Source of the DNA: RGIG8775 sp045128735
GTDB lineage: Bacteria > Bacillota > Clostridia > Oscillospirales > CAG-272
Length of the DNA: 17,554 bases
Reading direction: 5' to 3'
NCBI GenBank assembly: GCA_045128735.1
Contig: JBGVRT010000034.1
Location: 1 to 17,554, forward strand
Part shown: in pieces, positions 15,601-17,554 of the stretch
Numbering within the stretch: position 1 is the first letter of the stretch
Layout of the letters: each line of letters starts with the position of its first letter
Translations under genes and position numbers: made by a program
The notes under the pieces: model-generated
Told to the model about the DNA's origin: nothing
The model's input: only the letters and a program-made list of their open reading frames with translations
The model's database searches: none

Positions 15601-16328
15601 GCGCAGGTGCCGACCCCGAGATAATCGTTATCAAGAACCTTTCGGCGGCAGGAATCACCGAGTCGGTTGACTACTTCGCGGAGCGCGCAAAGCAGGCACA
15701 GATGATATTCATTCCCGGCGGCTTCTCGGGCGGAGACGAGCCCGACGGCTCGGGTAAGTTCATCACCGCCTTCTTCCGCAACGGAAAGGTAAAGGAGCAG
15801 GTAAACGAGCTTCTTAAGACACGCGGCGGACTTATGGCAGGTATCTGTAACGGCTTCCAGGCTATAATCAAGCTTGGTCTTGTTCCCTACGGTGAAATTA
15901 TCGACACCGACGAGAACTGCCCCACGCTTACATTTAATACAATCTCCCGCCACCAGTCGAGACTTGTTCGCACACGCATCGCGTCCAACAAGTCGCCCTG
16001 GCTGTCAAAGACAAACGTAGGCGATATCTACACCGTGGCTATCTCCCACGGAGAGGGACGTTTCCTCGCTTCCGACGAGCTTATTAAAAAGCTCGCCGAG
16101 AACGGTCAGATTGCTACCCAGTACGTTGACCTTTCGGGCAACCCCACCACCGATATTCACTTCAATCCCAACAATTCCTGCTTCGCAGTCGAGGGTATCA
16201 CCTCGCCCGACGGACGCATCTTCGGTAAGATGGGACACTCGGAGCGTATCGGCGACGGACTTTATAAGAACGTTGAGGGCAACTACGATATGGGTATGTT
16301 CCTGGGCGCAGTTGAGTATTTCAAATAA
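12618..16328 (+). CDS. purL: Phosphoribosylformylglycinamidine synthase, single-chain large form
   Basis: The enzyme converts FGAR, glutamine and ATP to FGAM. Start ATG 12618 follows AGGAG (12608-12612), 50 bases after purD. At 1236 residues it is the one-chain form: a PurS-like N-terminal segment (about 1-85, YRVYVEKKPELA...NRYDVENIDEALF), two AIRS-like synthetase halves (about 170-940) with KNETHNHPTEIEPFGGA around residue 312 and GGRTGRDGCGGATGSS around 438, and a C-terminal class I glutaminase (about 970-1236) with PVFPGTNCEFD, nucleophile Cys1077 in MAGICNGFQ and His1144/Glu1146 in ISHGEGRF. No separate purS or purQ is therefore needed. It is the last gene of the operon and a hairpin terminator follows. 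A long antisense frame over it is a codon-bias shadow. Confidence 0.97.
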   Translation: MVYRVYVEKKPELAHEANALTADIKSFLGIKSLEKIRLFNRYDVENIDEALFNQCVGCVFSEPQLDNVSYELEAGADYTFAVEYLPGQFDQRADSAAQCVQIISQGERPLVRTAKVYLVYGDLNADELAKIKKHVINPVESREATLDKFDTLVTKFDIPTTVETLDGFISLSDEKLTELVKTLGLAMDADDIRFCRDYFASEKRDPTITEIRMIDTYWSDHCRHTTFLTTIDKVEFEDKLLEAAYNRYLATRTELGRTKPQNLMDIATIATKYLKVNGKLPKIDESEEINACTVKIKVEIEGKEEDWLLLFKNETHNHPTEIEPFGGAATCIGGAIRDPLSGRSYVYAAMRVTGAADPLKPLSETLEGKLPQRKIVTTAAAGYSSYGNQIGLATGMVDELYHDGYAAKRMEIGAVIAAAPAENVRREVPEAGDKVILLGGRTGRDGCGGATGSSKSHTLSSLESCGAEVQKGNAPEERKLQRLFRNKEASSIIKRCNDFGAGGVSVAIGELADGLHIDLNKVPKKYEGLDGTELAISESQERMAVVVEAKDVDRFMELAAMENLEATVVATVMAEPRLTMTWNGNTIVDLSREFLNSNGAEKHIEIAPAAPESYEKSFSGDFVSDVKSLAGDLNVCSKRGLSERFDSTIGAGTVLMPFGGKNQLTPIQAMVHKVSVESRHTNTCSYMSWGYNPYITEKSPYHGAYLAVVESVAKLIATGATFEDVYLTFQEYFEKPTRDPKRWGKPFSALLGALEAQLDLGIASIGGKDSMSGSFEKLDVPPTLVSFAVTTGNTKEVISPEFKGAGHTVVLLKPEIGENGLPTAESLIKLFSKVAELNADGRVEAAYTPTYGGVAEGIMKMAFGNGVGFSYGDKVDYRDIFGYNYGAFVLELNCDCALDKLSDVDCTVIGKTVAAPEIAYQGEAVSLAELLAIYESKLEPVFPCNIKTEPKDIPAFSFEAKSRAHSPITVAKPKVLIPVFPGTNCEFDTAKALAGAGADPEIIVIKNLSAAGITESVDYFAERAKQAQMIFIPGGFSGGDEPDGSGKFITAFFRNGKVKEQVNELLKTRGGLMAGICNGFQAIIKLGLVPYGEIIDTDENCPTLTFNTISRHQSRLVRTRIASNKSPWLSKTNVGDIYTVAISHGEGRFLASDELIKKLAENGQIATQYVDLSGNPTTDIHFNPNNSCFAVEGITSPDGRIFGKMGHSERIGDGLYKNVEGNYDMGMFLGAVEYFK

Positions 16329-16349
16329 GCGTCAGTATAAAACCAAAAT

Positions 16350-16379
16350 AAAGGGGCTGAGTAAATCAGCCCCTTTGCG
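16350..16379 (+). terminator. Intrinsic terminator of the purine operon
   Basis: AAAGGGGCTGA pairs with TCAGCCCCTTT (16350-16360 with 16366-16376) around the loop GTAAA, 22 bases after the purL stop. The U-run on the plus strand is short (TTTGCGTTGTGTTT), so it may be leaky, but stem strength and position make it the operon end. Confidence 0.8.
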
Positions 16380-16564
16380 TTGTGTTTGGCGACCTAAATA
16401 GATAACACATCATTTTGCCTTAAGATAATAAACTTTACCTCATGACCATCTCTTTTACCCATAATTACTTATTACCTCGCCAAATCCCCGAGTTATTTGT
16501 GCAAAGGCTACGAAAAAGATATTTTTCACATTTAGGATTAAGATTTCGAACTCAAACGCAAAAT

Positions 16565-16733
16565 CACGCCAAAGGCGTGTATATCATCAATTCCGAAGGA
16601 ATTGCATATCACCAACAGCTTGCCGTTGTATATCATCATTGCGAAAGCGAATACAGCCTGCGGCTGATGATATGCACCTTCGGTGATGAGATACACGCTA
16701 AAGCGTGATGATATGCCATTGCTTTCGCAATGG
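16565..16733. repeat. Array of eight short hairpins with ATATCATC/GATGATAT spacers
   Basis: Successive small stem-loops are cacgcc-aaa-ggcgtg (16565-16579), caattcc-gaa-ggaattg (16588-16604), an imperfect caac...gttg (16613-16628), an imperfect attgc-gaaa-gcgaat (16639-16653), cagcc-tgc-ggctg (16654-16666), cacc-ttc-ggtg (16675-16685), cacgct-aa-agcgtg (16694-16707) and ccattgc-tttc-gcaatgg (16716-16733). Stem sequences differ but the spacers are conserved: ATATCATC-like in the left half and GATGATAT-like in the right half. I recall similar arrays in other gut Clostridia, with no known function. A frame over it (16442-16708) has no family features and is not called as a gene. Confidence 0.8.
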
Positions 16734-16735
16734 AT

Positions 16736-16773
16736 AAAAAAAATTCGACAAGTCGAAACTTGTCGAATTTTTT
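16736..16773 (-). terminator. Intrinsic terminator of tRNA-Gln
   Basis: A 15-bp stem (16738-16752 with 16759-16773, core ATTCGACAAG) with a 6-base loop lies directly beyond the tRNA CCA end. Read on the minus strand it finishes in a run of eight T, which fits termination of the tRNA transcript. Confidence 0.88.
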
Positions 16774-16848
16774 GGCTGGGGCACTAGGATTCGAACCTAG
16801 GTAATGACGGAGTCAGAGTCCGTTGCCTTACCGCTTGGCGATGCCCCA
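16773..16848 (-). tRNA. tRNA-Gln (anticodon CUG)
   Basis: The minus strand gives a complete 76-base cloverleaf: acceptor TGGGGCA/TGCCCCA, D arm with CCAAGCGGTAAGG, anticodon stem ACGGA/TCCGT with loop CTCTGAC (anticodon CTG), and T arm CTAGG-TTCGAAT-CCTAG. The discriminator G and CCA are encoded. The 3' end at 16773 touches the terminator stem. Confidence 0.95.
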
Positions 16849-16866
16849 ATATTTTCAACATTGGTT

Positions 16867-16895
16867 ATTATAACAGATTTCTTTCAATTTGTCAA
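16867..16895 (-). promoter_or_regulatory. Consensus sigma-A promoter for tRNA-Gln
   Basis: On the minus strand TTGACA (16890-16895), exactly 17 bases of spacer and TATAAT (16867-16872) give a perfect consensus. Transcription would begin about 10 bases before the mature tRNA 5' end at 16848. Confidence 0.92.
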
Positions 16896-17028
16896 CAGTT
16901 ATTCACAAATTTTTTTAATTATTTTTCAATTTTTTTCGAATTTGGTTTGCACATCATTTATTTTGGCAAAAAAACGGCAAATTTATTTATTAAATTTGAA
17001 AAAAGATAAACCTTTTGCGTTTTTTCGC

Positions 17029-17057
17029 TTTACTTTTTGCCAAAAATGTGGTAAAAT
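17029..17057 (+). promoter_or_regulatory. Probable promoter for tRNA-Arg
   Basis: TTTACT (17029-17034), a 17-base spacer and TAAAAT (17052-17057), with a TG at 17049-17050 forming an extended -10. Transcription would start close to the mature tRNA 5' end at 17067. Confidence 0.7.
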
Positions 17058-17066
17058 ACATTGTAT

Positions 17067-17143
17067 CTGCCCGTGGCACAGCTGGATAGCGCGTCAGACT
17101 CCGACTCTGAAGGTCAGCGGTTCGAATCCGCTCGGGCAGGCCA
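17067..17143 (+). tRNA. tRNA-Arg (anticodon CCG)
   Basis: This 77-base cloverleaf has acceptor CTGCCCG/CGGGCAG, D arm GGCACAGCTGGATAGCGCG, anticodon stem TCAGA/TCTGA with loop CTCCGAC (anticodon CCG, reading CGG), and T arm AGCGG-TTCGAAT-CCGCT. The discriminator G and CCA are encoded. It is transcribed divergently from tRNA-Gln. Confidence 0.95.
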
Positions 17144-17180
17144 AAACGAAAGCAGACCGCAAAGCGGTCTGCTTTCGTTT
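17144..17180 (+). terminator. Intrinsic terminator of tRNA-Arg
   Basis: A perfect 17-bp stem (17144-17160 with 17164-17180, core GAAAGCAGACCGC) with loop AAA begins one base after the CCA end. The 3' arm ends in CGTTT, so the U-run is short, but stem and position are convincing. Confidence 0.85.
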
Positions 17181-17351
17181 CGCTCTACTCAACTTTATTT
17201 TCGGACTTGCTTCGCTATCCTAAGCGACTTTTTGCGACTTGCATAGCTTCTACAGTATGACGTTATTGGTTCGATAAATTATTGTTTGCGCGTGAGCACG
17301 CGCAGGCAAAAGGTCAGCGCACCATGGTTTGTGCAAACATATCCGTCGCAA
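17181..17351. other. Noncoding stretch after tRNA-Arg
   Basis: No gene with a ribosome binding site is visible. The part from about 17309 (AAAAGGTCAGCGCA, later TTGTGC) resembles the segment that precedes the 38-base block near 9733, so the repeat unit extends into this stretch. Nothing else is supported. Confidence 0.5.
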
Positions 17352-17389
17352 CCCACTCGGTCGCTAAACACGACCTCGTTGGCTTTGGG
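17352..17389. repeat. 38-base dispersed block, second copy
   Basis: This copy matches 9776-9813 at 37 of 38 positions. It abuts, after five bases, the start of the larger dispersed repeat at 17395, whereas at 9776 the nearest piece of that repeat lies about 150 bases further on. Confidence 0.8.
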
Positions 17390-17394
17390 TGGCA

Positions 17395-17554
17395 GATAAA
17401 TTATTGTTTGAAAGTGTGTTAGCACTGCAGCCCGAGCCAAAAGTTTTTGGGCGACTTTTTTCAAAAAGTCGCGAGTCTCGCGCCCGCAGGCGCATCGGCG
17501 TTTTCTTTTTGTGAGCTTTTTCTTTTGCGCCTTTTGGTTCAAAAGAAAAAGCGG
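17395..17554 (+). repeat. Dispersed intergenic repeat, copy at window edge
   Basis: It begins GATAAATTATTGTTTGAAAG and, from GCAGCCCGAG at 17427 on, follows copy A (3136 on) almost base for base, with the hairpin core, the GCGCCCGCAGGCGCATCGGC block and the CTTTT-rich tail to the AAAGCGG end. The left 30 bases have diverged. It runs to the window edge and may continue beyond it. Confidence 0.8.

Noticed and set aside
14232..15953. Long antisense frame of 573 codons opposite purL
   Set aside because: Its composition follows purL codon bias, it shows no family motif and no ribosome binding site, and it lies fully inside a conserved gene.
16442..16708. 88-codon plus-strand frame across the hairpin array
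   Set aside because: Most of its length is the hairpin repeats translated in one frame; there is no convincing ribosome binding site and no domain.
16565..16733. Possible CRISPR array
   Set aside because: The conserved parts are only 8-9 bases and change orientation midway; the variable parts are self-complementary hairpins of uneven length, unlike spacers, and no cas gene is in view.

Overview
The window looks like chromosomal DNA from an uncultivated Clostridia-type Bacillota, plausibly from a gut or rumen. The reasons are Shine-Dalgarno sites of the AAAGGAG type, sigma-A-like promoters, a ZTP-riboswitch leader, a single-chain PurL of the clostridial type, and many short palindromic intergenic repeats of a kind I recall from gut Clostridia. 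The lineage call is an inference, not a database result.

Layout: (1) Bases 2-2989 are the 3' part of a gene for a large modular, probably extracellular protein. It has two tandem pairs of a DNRLRE/CBM96-like module and a jelly-roll carbohydrate-binding-like module, plus a two-part C-terminal region. Three degenerate 17-bp repeats and a strong intrinsic terminator follow it. (2) Bases 3100-3530 are noncoding and hold two copies of a dispersed repeat in inverted orientation. (3) A promoter near 3603-3631 drives a leader containing a ZTP/ZMP (pfl) riboswitch and its terminator. (4) Bases 3842-16328 form a nine-gene, same-strand de novo purine operon: purE, purF, purM, purN, an archaeal-type IMP cyclohydrolase (purO), a stand-alone AICAR transformylase (the C-terminal half of PurH), glyA, purD and a 1236-aa purL, ended by a hairpin at about 16350. 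(5) The last 1.2 kb is noncoding apart from two tRNA genes. It holds an array of eight small hairpins, tRNA-Gln(CUG) on the minus strand, tRNA-Arg(CCG) on the plus strand, their promoters and terminators, and two more dispersed repeat copies.

How the genes fit together: PurF, PurD, PurN, PurL and PurM take PRPP to AIR, and PurE acts on the carboxylation step. PurC, PurB and PurK are not in the window. The final two steps, normally done by bifunctional PurH, are split here between an AICARFT-only protein and a PurO-family cyclohydrolase. GlyA makes glycine (PurD substrate) and methylene-THF (precursor of the 10-formyl-THF used by PurN and AICARFT). The riboswitch senses ZMP/ZTP, the AICAR nucleotides that accumulate when 10-formyl-THF runs short, so sensor and operon content match closely.

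The least explained sequence is the repeat content: the hairpin array at 16565-16733, whose spacers are themselves arranged with dyad symmetry, and a dispersed element present in whole or in part at about 3104, 3381, 7735, 9964 and 17395.
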